A stretch of 64,000 nucleotides of DNA, taken from contig CAIFES010000005.1 in assembly GCA_903789535.1 (NCBI GenBank), forward strand, positions 1 through 64,000, read 5' to 3'. This document shows, in pieces, positions 53,975-64,000 of this stretch. Each line of letters opens with the position of its first letter. Positions within the stretch are counted from its first letter, which is position 1. Below the pieces are notes generated by a model that made no database searches, was not told the DNA's origin, and saw nothing but the letters and a program-made list of their open reading frames with translations. This DNA is from an uncultured Aeriscardovia sp. (GTDB taxonomy: Bacteria; Actinomycetota; Actinomycetes; Actinomycetales; Bifidobacteriaceae). A program made the translations under genes and the position numbers.

Positions 53975-54709
53975 ATGGCCAGCACGAAGAAGAGCGAGAA
54001 GTCCGACAAGGGCGTCAAGGCGACCATGCGCCAGGTCGGCCAGCTGTACCGCTACACCGTCAAGGAAGACAAATATCTGCCGCTGTGGCTGACGCTCGGC
54101 TTCGTCGGCACCGTGGTGGTGGGCGTCCTGTTCTGCTTCATCGTCCATGCGAATGTGGCGTTCTGGATTCTTCTGATGCTGATGTTCGTGATGCTCGCCC
54201 TGCTGGTCGACACGATCATCCTCACCCGTGACGCCGATCGCGTGGCCTACAAGCGTATGGACGGCACGCCGGGCGCCTCCAGCGCCGTGCTCTCCTCCAT
54301 CAACAAGGGCGGCTTCACCTTCCCACAGGAGCCGGTGTGGATGGACAAGCGCACGCACGCCATGATCTGGCGCGGCACCGGCCGCACCGGCATCTATCTT
54401 GTCGGCGAGGGCGACCGCGCCATGCTCGAGCAGGAGATGAACCGCGAGGAGCACGCCATCCGTCGCGCCGTGCCCGGCTCCGACATCCCGATCTACCGCA
54501 TCTTCGTGGGCAACGGCAAAAACCAGGTGCCGCTGAGCAAGCTGCGCAACACCGTCATCCGTCACAAGGTGGTGATGACCAAGGTGGAGCTCGACCAGCT
54601 CAACGGCCGTCTCACCTCGCTGCAGGGCAAGCAGATGCGTGTTCCGCGCGGCGTCGATCCGCGCAGGATGAAGGTCAACAGCCGTATGATGCGCCGTCAC
54701 ACCAACTAA
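53975..54709 (+). CDS. DUF4191 membrane protein
   Basis: A 244-aa protein of an actinobacterial family of unknown function. Two membrane helices lie at about 37-85 (LWLTLGFVGTVVVGVLFCFIV, FWILLMLMFVMLALLV) and a soluble C-terminal domain follows (AMIWRGTGRTGIYLVGEG). It stands 69 nt after lpd; GGCAGGAGG precedes the ATG. A strong terminator follows. Confidence 0.88.
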   Translation: MASTKKSEKSDKGVKATMRQVGQLYRYTVKEDKYLPLWLTLGFVGTVVVGVLFCFIVHANVAFWILLMLMFVMLALLVDTIILTRDADRVAYKRMDGTPGASSAVLSSINKGGFTFPQEPVWMDKRTHAMIWRGTGRTGIYLVGEGDRAMLEQEMNREEHAIRRAVPGSDIPIYRIFVGNGKNQVPLSKLRNTVIRHKVVMTKVELDQLNGRLTSLQGKQMRVPRGVDPRRMKVNSRMMRRHTN

Positions 54710-54740
54710 GTCACCCTGTTTTTACTGCTCTTACTGATCA

Positions 54741-54776
54741 GACCCGTGGCCGGACGAACGGCCGCGGGTCTTTTTT
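54741..54776 (+). terminator. Terminator after the DUF4191 gene
   Basis: GACCCG-n-GGCCG and CGGCC-n-CGGGTC form a stem of 11 pairs with one mismatch and a 6-nt loop, followed by TTTTTT, 31 nt past the stop. Confidence 0.93.
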
Positions 54777-54921
54777 ATTTCTCACGGTCGTTCGTCTTTA
54801 TGATCGTCTCTCGCGTTTGTCTCTCACGGTCGTTTGTCGCTCACAGCTGTCGCTCTGGTCACGGTAGTGCGCGGACCGGCCGCGGGGAGGATGGACGCGG
54901 GGTTCTCTGGACGCGGGGTTC

Positions 54922-56985
54922 TCACACGCCGCACAGCGCATGGCGGAGCATGAGCATCCACGCCTGACGGCCGCCGCCATCGCCCGGGGTCAGATGCGTG
55001 CCATCGTCATAGAAATACTCCGGATGCCCCGCCGAGACAGCGTTCCAGTCAAGCAGGCCCACGTTCTTGTTCGCTTTCGCCGCCTGGCGCAGCAGCGCGT
55101 TGTTCGAGTCCGTCCATGTCATCGGCCCGCGGACGGTGACAAGGAAGACCGGTTCGCCGACCGCCGCATCGATCACGGCCTGGATCTGGTCCATACCGGT
55201 GATGGGCCCGTTCGCCCCGAGCGCGACGACGAGCACGTCGCCCTTCTCCCCCTTGACCGCATGCTGGCGGATGAGATCCGGTGCGGTGGCGAGCTGGCGG
55301 CCGACCTGCGCATCCTCCACGGCGCGCGGGAACACGCGCATGATGTCGTCCTTGGCACCCAGGACCACGGAATCACCGATGATGAGCGGCTTTGCCGTGC
55401 TTGTGCCGGATGTCGCGTTCCACGACCAGCGGCCGGCATTGAGGTTGGCGGGAACCTTCGCCGCGTCCGGCATCGCCCCGCCCGAAGGTACCTGCGAGAG
55501 CCGGACGGCGGGCACACGTTTCTTGCTGATGTCGGCACGCGGGACGGGCGGCTGTGCCTGCGCGGGGCCGCCGGAATTGCCTGAACCGGATGTGCCGGGG
55601 GCCGTAGGACCGACAGGCGAGGACCCCTGGGACACAGACGAGTCCGAGGAGGCATCCGCACCGGATGGCCCGTCCGCCCCCGCGCGATTCGCCTTCTGGT
55701 TCTTGAGCGCGGCGGCGATCTCCTGCGTCCTGCGGGTCCTGGCGTAGCTCTCCCAGCCCTGTTCCGGCACGATGGTGAGCACGACCACGCACACCGCGCC
55801 GGCAATCGCCACAGCGCGCGTCAGATTCCTCCGCCATGCCACGGCAGAGGCGGAGGTACCCCTCTCCACCAGCTGGTAGAACGCCTCGGCGGCCAGCCAG
55901 ACGAGGAGGACCTGCCCGATGGTCTGCCACCAGGTGGGCGCGGTCAGGCGCGAGGCGGGGTTGAGCACCTCGAGGATCGGGAAATGCACGAGGTAGAGCG
56001 AGAAGGCGATGGTGCCCAGATGCCGCAAGGGCCGCCATGAGAGCACGGTGGCGAGCGATCCGCCCGCCAGGCAGGCGGCGAGCACGGCGCAGGCGCACAA
56101 GGCGGCCAGAAGATAGCCGCCCCGGTACATCCAGCCCATCAGCCCGTCGACGAAGAAGCAGCCGAACACGAGGGCGACGAACCCCACCCAGCCGGCGGCG
56201 TCCATCCACATCCGCGTCTGGGGGCGCACCCACTCCTCACGCCGCAGGTCGCCGGGCACCGACCGCACCGTTCCGGAGGCATCGCGCTCCGTCTTGTTCA
56301 CCACACGCCAGCGGCCCGCCCCGCCGGTCATCTCCCAGATCATGGCGAGCGCCGCGCCGGCGAGCAGCTCGGCAAGGCGTGTGTCAAGGCCGTAGTAGAC
56401 GCGCCCCGAGTCCGCCGGATCGTAGAGCATCCCCATCAGCACGGTGGAGCAGGCCGTGAGCAGCATCGTCACGCCCAGCACCACGCGCTCGGAGGTGAAG
56501 ACGGTGCGCAGCAGCCACAGCAGCAGCGCCCACACGAGATAGAACTGCATGATGAGCGCGACGAACCAGAGCGGTTTGAGCGGGGAGGGCAGGCCGGCCG
56601 CGGCAAAATACGGGATCTTCGCCACGATCTGCCACCAGTTGCCGATCAGCACGGCGTTCGCCCAGCCGTCACGGGCCATCTTGGGCAGGTATTCGGGGGC
56701 GAAGAGGGCCGAGAGCAGCACGGCGAGGGCGATGGAGCCCATCATCGGCGGCCACAGGCGCGTGAGCCGGTGCAGCGCGTAACGGCCGTAATGGAACGTG
56801 CCGTTTTCGAGACGACGGTCGATGCCGACGGTGATGAAGAAGCCGGAGAGGACGAAGAAGACCGGCACGCCGATGAAACCGCCGGGAAGCGGCGTGGGGC
56901 GCAGATGGAAGAGCACGATGGCGACCATCGCCAGACCGCGCAGCCCATCCGCCGCGAGAACGCGGCCGCGAGCGCTTTTCGCCAT
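54922..56985 (-). CDS. Acyltransferase-3 / SGNH membrane O-acetyltransferase (OatA-like)
   Basis: A 687-aa membrane enzyme. Ten or so helices form the acyltransferase-3 domain (LAADGLRGLAMVAIVLFHLRP, FIGVPVFFVLSGFFITVG). After a Ser/Gly/Pro-rich extracellular linker comes an SGNH hydrolase domain with GDSVVLGA (Ser), VALGANGPI (Asn) and YDDGTHLTPGDG (Asp-His). This two-domain form transfers acetyl groups to peptidoglycan or other wall glycans and gives lysozyme resistance in relatives. ATG 56985 follows GGGGAG; a longer frame exists. It converges on DUF4191 and is divergent from glnA. Confidence 0.92.
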   Translation of the reverse strand: MAKSARGRVLAADGLRGLAMVAIVLFHLRPTPLPGGFIGVPVFFVLSGFFITVGIDRRLENGTFHYGRYALHRLTRLWPPMMGSIALAVLLSALFAPEYLPKMARDGWANAVLIGNWWQIVAKIPYFAAAGLPSPLKPLWFVALIMQFYLVWALLLWLLRTVFTSERVVLGVTMLLTACSTVLMGMLYDPADSGRVYYGLDTRLAELLAGAALAMIWEMTGGAGRWRVVNKTERDASGTVRSVPGDLRREEWVRPQTRMWMDAAGWVGFVALVFGCFFVDGLMGWMYRGGYLLAALCACAVLAACLAGGSLATVLSWRPLRHLGTIAFSLYLVHFPILEVLNPASRLTAPTWWQTIGQVLLVWLAAEAFYQLVERGTSASAVAWRRNLTRAVAIAGAVCVVVLTIVPEQGWESYARTRRTQEIAAALKNQKANRAGADGPSGADASSDSSVSQGSSPVGPTAPGTSGSGNSGGPAQAQPPVPRADISKKRVPAVRLSQVPSGGAMPDAAKVPANLNAGRWSWNATSGTSTAKPLIIGDSVVLGAKDDIMRVFPRAVEDAQVGRQLATAPDLIRQHAVKGEKGDVLVVALGANGPITGMDQIQAVIDAAVGEPVFLVTVRGPMTWTDSNNALLRQAAKANKNVGLLDWNAVSAGHPEYFYDDGTHLTPGDGGGRQAWMLMLRHALCGV

Positions 56986-57333
56986 AGTGATCCACTCCCC
57001 AACGACGGCTGAGACACTGCCGGACCGTGCCGGCGACCGGTCCGACCGGCCTGTGCATGCCACGCCAACCTACCACGCGCGTGCGGCGAGGAGGTGAAGG
57101 ACACCCGCTGCCGTGATTCATGATGATCGGCGCGTCAACAGAAGCCCCGTCACGTCATCATGGACGTCGAAATCAGACACTCCACGGCCGCCGCGGTGGG
57201 TCGCGGTGGCTACAATGCCGGTGTAGCCAGAAGCAGGGCGAGGCCGCGCAGCACGGCCGTCGTCATCGGAGGCGCGGGCCGGCACACGGCCGGGCACACG
57301 CTTCCGGAGGGTCCCGCTCGAAAGGAGTCGGAC
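56986..57333 (+). promoter_or_regulatory. Divergent promoter region between acyltransferase and glnA
   Basis: These 348 nt hold no gene. A TACAAT box at 57211-57216 lies inside a dyad, GGCTAC-9-GTAGCC (57208-57228), a possible promoter with an overlapping regulator site or a 5' hairpin. The RBS GAAAGGAG ends 6 nt before the glnA GTG. Confidence 0.4.
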
Positions 57334-58773
57334 GTGTCAAAGATCACCACTCGTGAGGACGCCGAAAATTTCATCAAGGAGAACAAGATCGAGTTCGTCT
57401 CGGTCCGCTTCACCGATCTGCTCGGCAAGCAGCAGCATTTCACCGTTCCTGCCGACCAGTTCTCTTCTGAGGGCTTCACCAACGGCTTCTTCTTCGATGG
57501 CTCGTCGGTCAAGGGCTTCCAGGGCATCGAGAAGTCCGATATGAAGCTCATCCCCGACGTCGACACCATCTATATCGACCCGTTCCGCACCCACAAGACG
57601 ATGGTGTGCGATTTCTCCATCGTCGATCCCTACACCGATGAGCCGTACTCGCGCGACCCGCGACAGGTGGCCACGAAGGCCGAGGCGTATCTGCGCACCA
57701 CCGGTATCGCCGATACCGCGATCTTCGCCCCGGAGGCGGAGTTCTTCATGTTCGACAAGGTGCGTTACGACACCCGCGTGAACACGAGCTTCTACGAGGT
57801 GGACTCGGCCGAGGCGGCGTGGAACTCCGGCAAGCAGGACAACGGCCCGGACGAGCCGAATGTGCCGAACAAGGGCATCCACGAGCATATGGGCGAGGGC
57901 TACTTCCCGGTGCCGCCGCTCGACCACGGCCAGGACGTGCGCGACCAGATGATGGTCAACCTCACCAACGCGGGCCTCGTGCTCGAGCGCGCGCACCACG
58001 AGGTGGCGCAGGCGCAGCAGGAGATCAACTACCGTTACAACACGCTGCTGCACGCCGCCGATGACCTGATGAAGTACAAGTACATCGTCAAGAACACGGC
58101 CGCGCAGTTCGGCAAGGTCGTCACCTTCATGCCCAAGCCGCTCGCCGGCGAGAACGGCACCGGCATGCACAACCACCAGTCGCTGTGGAAGGACGGCAAG
58201 CCGCTGTTCTACGGCGACGGCTACGGCCAGCTCTCCGACATCGCCCGCTGGTACATCGGCGGTCTGATCCATCATGCCGGCTCGGTGATGGCGTTCACCA
58301 ACCCGACCACCAACTCGTACCGCCGTCTCGTTCCGGGCTACGAGGCCCCGGTCGATCTCGTCTACTCGGCCCGCAACCGCTCGGCGGCCATCCGCATCCC
58401 GATCGCCGGCTCCTCCCCCGCCGCCAAGCGCATCGAGTTCCGCGTGCCGGACCCGACCGCCAACCCGTATCTCGCCTTTTCCGCCGAGATGATGGCCGGT
58501 CTGGACGGCATCCTCAACCGCATCGAGCCGCCGGAGCCGATCGACAAGGATCTCTACGAGCTGCCGCCGGAGCAGGCCAAGGGCATCAAGGTGGTGCCCG
58601 GCTCGCTGGCCGAGTCGCTCGACATCCTCGAGGCCGACCACGACTTCCTCATGCAGGGCGACGTGTTCACGCAGGATCTGCTCGAGCAGTGGGTCAAGAT
58701 CAAGCGCGACGAGATCCTCACCCTGCGCCTAACCCCGACGCCGCAGGAATTTGATATGTACTTCGATGCCTGA
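57334..58773 (+). CDS. glnA: Glutamine synthetase type I
   Basis: GlnA makes glutamine from glutamate, ammonia and ATP as a dodecamer. The 479-aa protein has FTDLLGKQQHF, the latch FFDGSSVKGF, the ATP site KPLAGENGTGMHNHQSLW, NRSAAIRIP and the adenylylation-site region DKDLYELPPEQ with its Tyr, which suggests control by an adenylyltransferase. The start is a GTG 6 nt after GAAAGGAG; an upstream extension of 58 codons is unlike the family. A group of hairpins follows the stop. Confidence 0.98.
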   Translation: MSKITTREDAENFIKENKIEFVSVRFTDLLGKQQHFTVPADQFSSEGFTNGFFFDGSSVKGFQGIEKSDMKLIPDVDTIYIDPFRTHKTMVCDFSIVDPYTDEPYSRDPRQVATKAEAYLRTTGIADTAIFAPEAEFFMFDKVRYDTRVNTSFYEVDSAEAAWNSGKQDNGPDEPNVPNKGIHEHMGEGYFPVPPLDHGQDVRDQMMVNLTNAGLVLERAHHEVAQAQQEINYRYNTLLHAADDLMKYKYIVKNTAAQFGKVVTFMPKPLAGENGTGMHNHQSLWKDGKPLFYGDGYGQLSDIARWYIGGLIHHAGSVMAFTNPTTNSYRRLVPGYEAPVDLVYSARNRSAAIRIPIAGSSPAAKRIEFRVPDPTANPYLAFSAEMMAGLDGILNRIEPPEPIDKDLYELPPEQAKGIKVVPGSLAESLDILEADHDFLMQGDVFTQDLLEQWVKIKRDEILTLRLTPTPQEFDMYFDA

Positions 58774-58775
58774 TA

Positions 58776-58797
58776 ATTACTGCTATTAAGCGGTAAT
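58776..58797. other. Hairpin 1 after glnA
   Basis: ATTACTGCT and AGCGGTAAT pair (9 bp, one G-T) around loop ATTA, starting 3 nt past the glnA stop. Confidence 0.65.
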
Positions 58798-58819
58798 ATC
58801 TGAAAGCGCTTTCAGATAT
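58796..58819. promoter_or_regulatory. Perfect 24-bp palindrome after glnA, LacI/cre-like core
   Basis: The half-site ATATCTGAAAGC is followed by its exact complement. The core TGAAAGCGCTTTCA (58801-58814) matches the ideal operator of LacI/CcpA-type regulators. As RNA it would form a hairpin with no useful loop, so a protein-binding role is plausible, yet no promoter is known nearby. Confidence 0.55.
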
Positions 58820-58823
58820 GGGA

Positions 58824-58849
58824 GTATCTGACCGACAGCGGTCAGATAC
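58824..58849. other. Hairpin 3 after glnA
   Basis: GTATCTGACC and GGTCAGATAC pair perfectly (10 bp) with a 6-nt loop. The outer TATCTGA/TCAGATA is shared with the preceding palindrome, so the two may have a common origin or binding protein. Confidence 0.75.
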
Positions 58850-58851
58850 AG

Positions 58852-58901
58852 GAACGGCCCGCCGGAAACGTTGCGATAACGCGGTTTCTGGCGGGCCGTT
58901 C
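58852..58901 (+). terminator. Large terminator hairpin of glnA
   Basis: GAACGGCCCGCC-n-GAAAC pairs with GTTTC-n-GGCGGGCCGTTC (17 pairs, one mismatch), loop 14 nt, then CTTTG. It is the last and strongest of four consecutive hairpins after glnA. Confidence 0.85.
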
Positions 58902-59042
58902 TTTGCGCATGTGTCGAAAAATACAGATAGCCACCAGTGATTAAACTCATCTTCTACAGATCGCTTCTGCAGCCATTCCGAGCCATACGACCTTGCACAA
59001 CATTGATAGTGACATTCATTGCATGACAGCGATCATTCGTGC

Positions 59043-59345
59043 CTAGTGCCCCGTTGCCATTACGGCAACACGCTGTCCGTAAAGAAGAAATATGAATGGT
59101 AAGATGAATGTTAACAGTGCCCCACACGCGAGCCGAAAGGCAGCGAACCAGGTGGGGCCGTTTTTATCTCCGAAGCCCGCCCTCACACTCAAAATGATTA
59201 TGCCGCTATCACTATCATGAAATTTTGCTTTTCCATCTACTTGACGAACCGACCAGCGATGACTATTGCCATCACGCCGGATTAGTGACTTCAATATGCG
59301 GGTTTCAGACAGCCCGATGCATGATTTGCATAACTGCCGATGCAT
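59043..59345 (-). CDS. Possible small membrane protein in an AT-richer patch
   Basis: An open frame of 100 aa with a hydrophobic C-terminal helix (LACGALLTFILPFIFLLYG) and no recognised family. No ribosome binding site precedes the ATG, and the start overlaps direct repeats. The surrounding 58905-59460 is poorer in GC than the rest. It may be a remnant of a transferred gene or not coding at all. Confidence 0.3.
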   Translation of the reverse strand: MHRQLCKSCIGLSETRILKSLIRRDGNSHRWSVRQVDGKAKFHDSDSGIIILSVRAGFGDKNGPTWFAAFRLACGALLTFILPFIFLLYGQRVAVMATGH

Positions 59346-59394
59346 AAATTACATAACAGCCACTGTATGTTTTACATAAACCATTATCGATAAT
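59320..59394. repeat. Imperfect direct repeats and palindrome in the AT-rich patch
   Basis: Three related units (TTTGCATAACTGCC, TTACATAACAGCC, TTTACATAAACC) lie about 22 nt apart, followed by the 12-bp palindrome ATTATCGATAAT (59383-59394). The pattern recalls operator arrays or iterons upstream of the possible small gene. Confidence 0.5.
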
Positions 59395-59441
59395 TTGCTC
59401 CGATTTGGCATTTTTCTCCCCTGACTCACAATGAGGTGGTC

Positions 59442-59464
59442 AAAAAAGCCGGGCCACTCGGCCG
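59442..59464 (-). terminator. Short terminator of the aldo/keto reductase gene
   Basis: On the minus strand GCCG and CGGC close a GTGG-containing loop (with an inner GAGTGGCC) and are followed by TTTTTT, 15 nt past the stop. Confidence 0.55.
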
Positions 59465-59479
59465 ATGTCTCACCGCGCC

Positions 59480-60556
59480 TCACCTCGCCTTGTTCGGGTC
59501 GGTGGTGCCGGCGAGCGGCTTCTCCCCCGGCCGGCCGAGCGGGCCAACGAGCTCATGCGCCCGGTACGGCTCCTCGAGATAGTCGATCTCCTCAGCACTC
59601 AAACGCACCTGACGGGCGAGGACGGCGTCGTCCACGCGCGAGGGTTTAGAGCAACCCACGATCGGCGCGGTCACGCCCTTGGCCCACAGCCAGGCGAGCG
59701 CGATGCGGGCCATCGGCACGCCGTGCCTGTCCGCGAGCTCGGCCACACGGCGGATGATGGGCAGATCCTGCTGCTCGGCGTGGTCGTACTTGTTGCGCTC
59801 GGTGGCGTCGGTGCGCCCGCGCACCGAGTCCGACTCCCACGTGCGCCGGGCGAGATGGCCCGACGCGAGCGGGCTGTACGGGGTGATCGCCATGCCGTAC
59901 TGCCGGCACACCGGAAGAGTCTCGCGCTCGTCCTCGCGGTAGAGCAGGTTGTAGTGCGGCTGGAAGCTGGAGAAGAGCGTCCAACCGTTCTCCTGCGCCG
60001 CTACCTGCATGTCGTGCAGCTGGTAGGCATACATCTCGCTCGCGCCCAGCGCGCGCACCTTGCCGGCCCTCACAAGGCCGTTCAGCGCCTCCATCGTCTC
60101 CTCGATCGGGGTGCCGTAATCAAAACGATGAATGATATACAGATCGAGATAGTCGGTCCCCAGCCGTCTGAGCGTGCCGTCGATCTCGCGGTTGATCGCC
60201 TCTTTGGACAGCCGCCCGTCGTTGAAGAAGACCTTGCTGGCGAGGACGACCTGATCGCGGCGGATACCCAGTTTTCGAAGTGCCCGGCCGATGAACTGCT
60301 CGGAGGTGCCGAACGCATAGACGTTGGCGGTATCGATGAAATTGACGCCCAGATCCAGCGCCCGGGCGATGACGGCGGTCGTCGCCTCCTGGTCGATGGT
60401 CCACTGATGGAATTTCTGCGACGGCTCGCCGAAACTCATCCCACCCAGGCACAGCGGCGAGACCATGATCCCTGACCTGCCCAGCGGCACGCGCTCGGTG
60501 ATCGGCTCCGGCAGCTCTTTCGCGTTGACACCGTCCGCACGCACGCCGTCCATCAT
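59480..60556 (-). CDS. Aldo/keto reductase
   Basis: A 358-aa NADPH-dependent oxidoreductase with a TIM barrel. The catalytic tetrad is visible as Asp and Tyr in DTANVYAFGTSE, Lys in VLASKVFF and His in LYIIHRFD. The cofactor site is near PIVGCSKPSRVDDAV. It resembles the AKR group of predicted oxidoreductases acting on aldehydes or sugars. AAGGAGG precedes the double ATG. The substrate is unknown. Confidence 0.94.
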   Translation of the reverse strand: MMDGVRADGVNAKELPEPITERVPLGRSGIMVSPLCLGGMSFGEPSQKFHQWTIDQEATTAVIARALDLGVNFIDTANVYAFGTSEQFIGRALRKLGIRRDQVVLASKVFFNDGRLSKEAINREIDGTLRRLGTDYLDLYIIHRFDYGTPIEETMEALNGLVRAGKVRALGASEMYAYQLHDMQVAAQENGWTLFSSFQPHYNLLYREDERETLPVCRQYGMAITPYSPLASGHLARRTWESDSVRGRTDATERNKYDHAEQQDLPIIRRVAELADRHGVPMARIALAWLWAKGVTAPIVGCSKPSRVDDAVLARQVRLSAEEIDYLEEPYRAHELVGPLGRPGEKPLAGTTDPNKAR

Positions 60557-60719
60557 GATGACCTCCTTGGGGCAACTTGTATCAGCCCACCGATCCCCAA
60601 TCTATTGAGTTGATGTGCGTGAAGTACAGCGGCGCCACCGGCAGGGTGAGCAGCGCGGAATCAACTTACCCATACCGACTTACCCACGCCGCCTTATCCA
60701 TGATCAGCGCGGCATCGGC

Positions 60720-63380
<2,661 letters not shown>

Positions 63381-64000
63381 TCACGCCTCCAGCGAGCGCA
63401 GGAACCGCGCCTGAACCATGTCGATGCCGTTCTGATGGCTGCGGTTGACACGCGCCCATGCGCGGGCGATGGTGCGCGCGGGCACGAACATGCCCTCGTC
63501 CACGCTCACATGCGTCGCCTCCTCGAGGATCGTGGAGATCTGCCGGTCCGGCCAGAGCGGCAGGGAATCGGCGTCGAGCGCCGAGCGCACCTGCTCGTCC
63601 GTCTGCGGCACCTCGATTCCCTGCGAGCGCATCCTGCCGGACAGCTCCTCAAGCTCGCCCTCGAGCGCCCCGCCCGCGTTCTGACCCAGCAGCAGAGCCG
63701 TCTGGTAGCAGGCGGCCGCCGGCTGGAGACGGTCGAGCTGCCACTCCGCATAGGCCAGGCGGTAGTAGGCGTAACCGGCGTCGAGCCGGTCGACGGCCAC
63801 GTTGAGCGCGTTGAGGCAGGCGGCACGGGCGCTCGGCCAGTCCTCCGCCCGGGCGAACTGCACGCTCTGGCGCAGATGGATCATGGCATACGAGGGCGCG
63901 TAGGAGACGGCCTTGTTCAGATGGCGCAGGGCGGACTCGCGCTCGGAGCTGTTGCCGTAGGCGTCGGCGAGCAGCAGGTGACCGTAGAACAGGTCGTCAG
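63381..64000 (-). CDS. TPR-repeat protein, N-terminal part outside the window
   Basis: The frame is open from the right edge to the stop at 63381, so at least 205 residues are present and the gene begins beyond 64000. Helical repeats of about 34 residues are visible (GHLLLADAYGNSSERESALRHLNKAVSYAPSY, YYRLAYAEWQLDRLQPAAACYQTALLLG), which are TPR-like. An internal ATG at 63884 is not needed as a start. No signal or enzyme motif is seen. A scaffold role is the general expectation. It lies 24 nt upstream of ligA on the same strand, so the two may be co-transcribed. Confidence 0.8.
   Translation of the reverse strand, partial: DDLFYGHLLLADAYGNSSERESALRHLNKAVSYAPSYAMIHLRQSVQFARAEDWPSARAACLNALNVAVDRLDAGYAYYRLAYAEWQLDRLQPAAACYQTALLLGQNAGGALEGELEELSGRMRSQGIEVPQTDEQVRSALDADSLPLWPDRQISTILEEATHVSVDEGMFVPARTIARAWARVNRSHQNGIDMVQARFLRSLEA

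Overview
The window is a GC-rich stretch of chromosome that fits a Bifidobacterium-like member of the Actinomycetota. The reasons are the high GC content, frequent GTG starts, actinobacterial gene neighbourhoods (tyrS/HAD/tlyA/nadK/recN, lpd/DUF4191/glnA, a TrmH-type methylase near pheST), an actinobacterial-type SOS box, a bifidobacterial-style sortase pilus locus and an unusually long LigA. The species cannot be named from sequence reading alone. Most genes lie on the minus strand; only DUF3043, lpd, DUF4191 and glnA are clearly on plus.

Layout. 0-7.3 kb: tRNA-Ala, a 1722-residue cell-wall-anchored glycosidase resembling GH59 galactocerebrosidase, and a membrane protein with a Ser/Asp stalk. 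7.6-14.7 kb: housekeeping genes (an RsfS-histidine phosphatase fusion, glmU, a NagD-like phosphatase, tRNA-Gln, prs, nadD, one unknown). 14.8-23.6 kb: a tightly overlapping run transcribed leftward, tyrS > disordered/TPR protein > HAD phosphatase > small protein > tlyA, then nadK-recN behind a candidate LexA box. 23.8-36.3 kb: a DUF4190-like membrane protein, pheST, a fused PyrF-PyrE, pyrD, an MFS transporter with a structured leader, a TrmH-family RNA methyltransferase and a second MFS exporter. 36.5-46.2 kb: an accessory zone with a solitary AbrB-type antitoxin, a three-gene sortase pilus operon (tip adhesin, major pilin, class C sortase), a 10-nt G tract in the pilus leader and an AraC regulator. 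46.4-49.95 kb: a TPP-riboswitch-controlled YkoE-type ECF transporter whose two ATPases and T component are one polypeptide. 50-64 kb: M20 peptidase, DUF3043, a dihydrolipoamide dehydrogenase-like protein, DUF4191, an OatA-like acyltransferase, glnA followed by four consecutive hairpins, an AT-richer patch, an aldo/keto reductase, ligA and a TPR gene that runs off the right edge.

How the parts fit. The surface proteins (GH59-like enzyme, pilus with a starch-binding-like module inside its tip protein, S/D-stalk protein, acyltransferase) suggest a gut commensal specialised for contact with host or dietary glycans. The pilus genes run in assembly order, and a strong hairpin before the sortase may lower its dose. 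Thiamine-precursor uptake is controlled by a riboswitch whose downstream hairpin covers the ribosome binding site. Joined genes recur (RsfS-phosphatase, PyrF-PyrE, EcfA-EcfA-EcfT). The best candidates for new biology are the GH59-like anchored enzyme, the nested-domain pilus tip with the upstream G tract, the repeat-rich disordered/TPR protein in the tyrS operon, the unassigned leader of the MFS transporter and the hairpin cluster after glnA.
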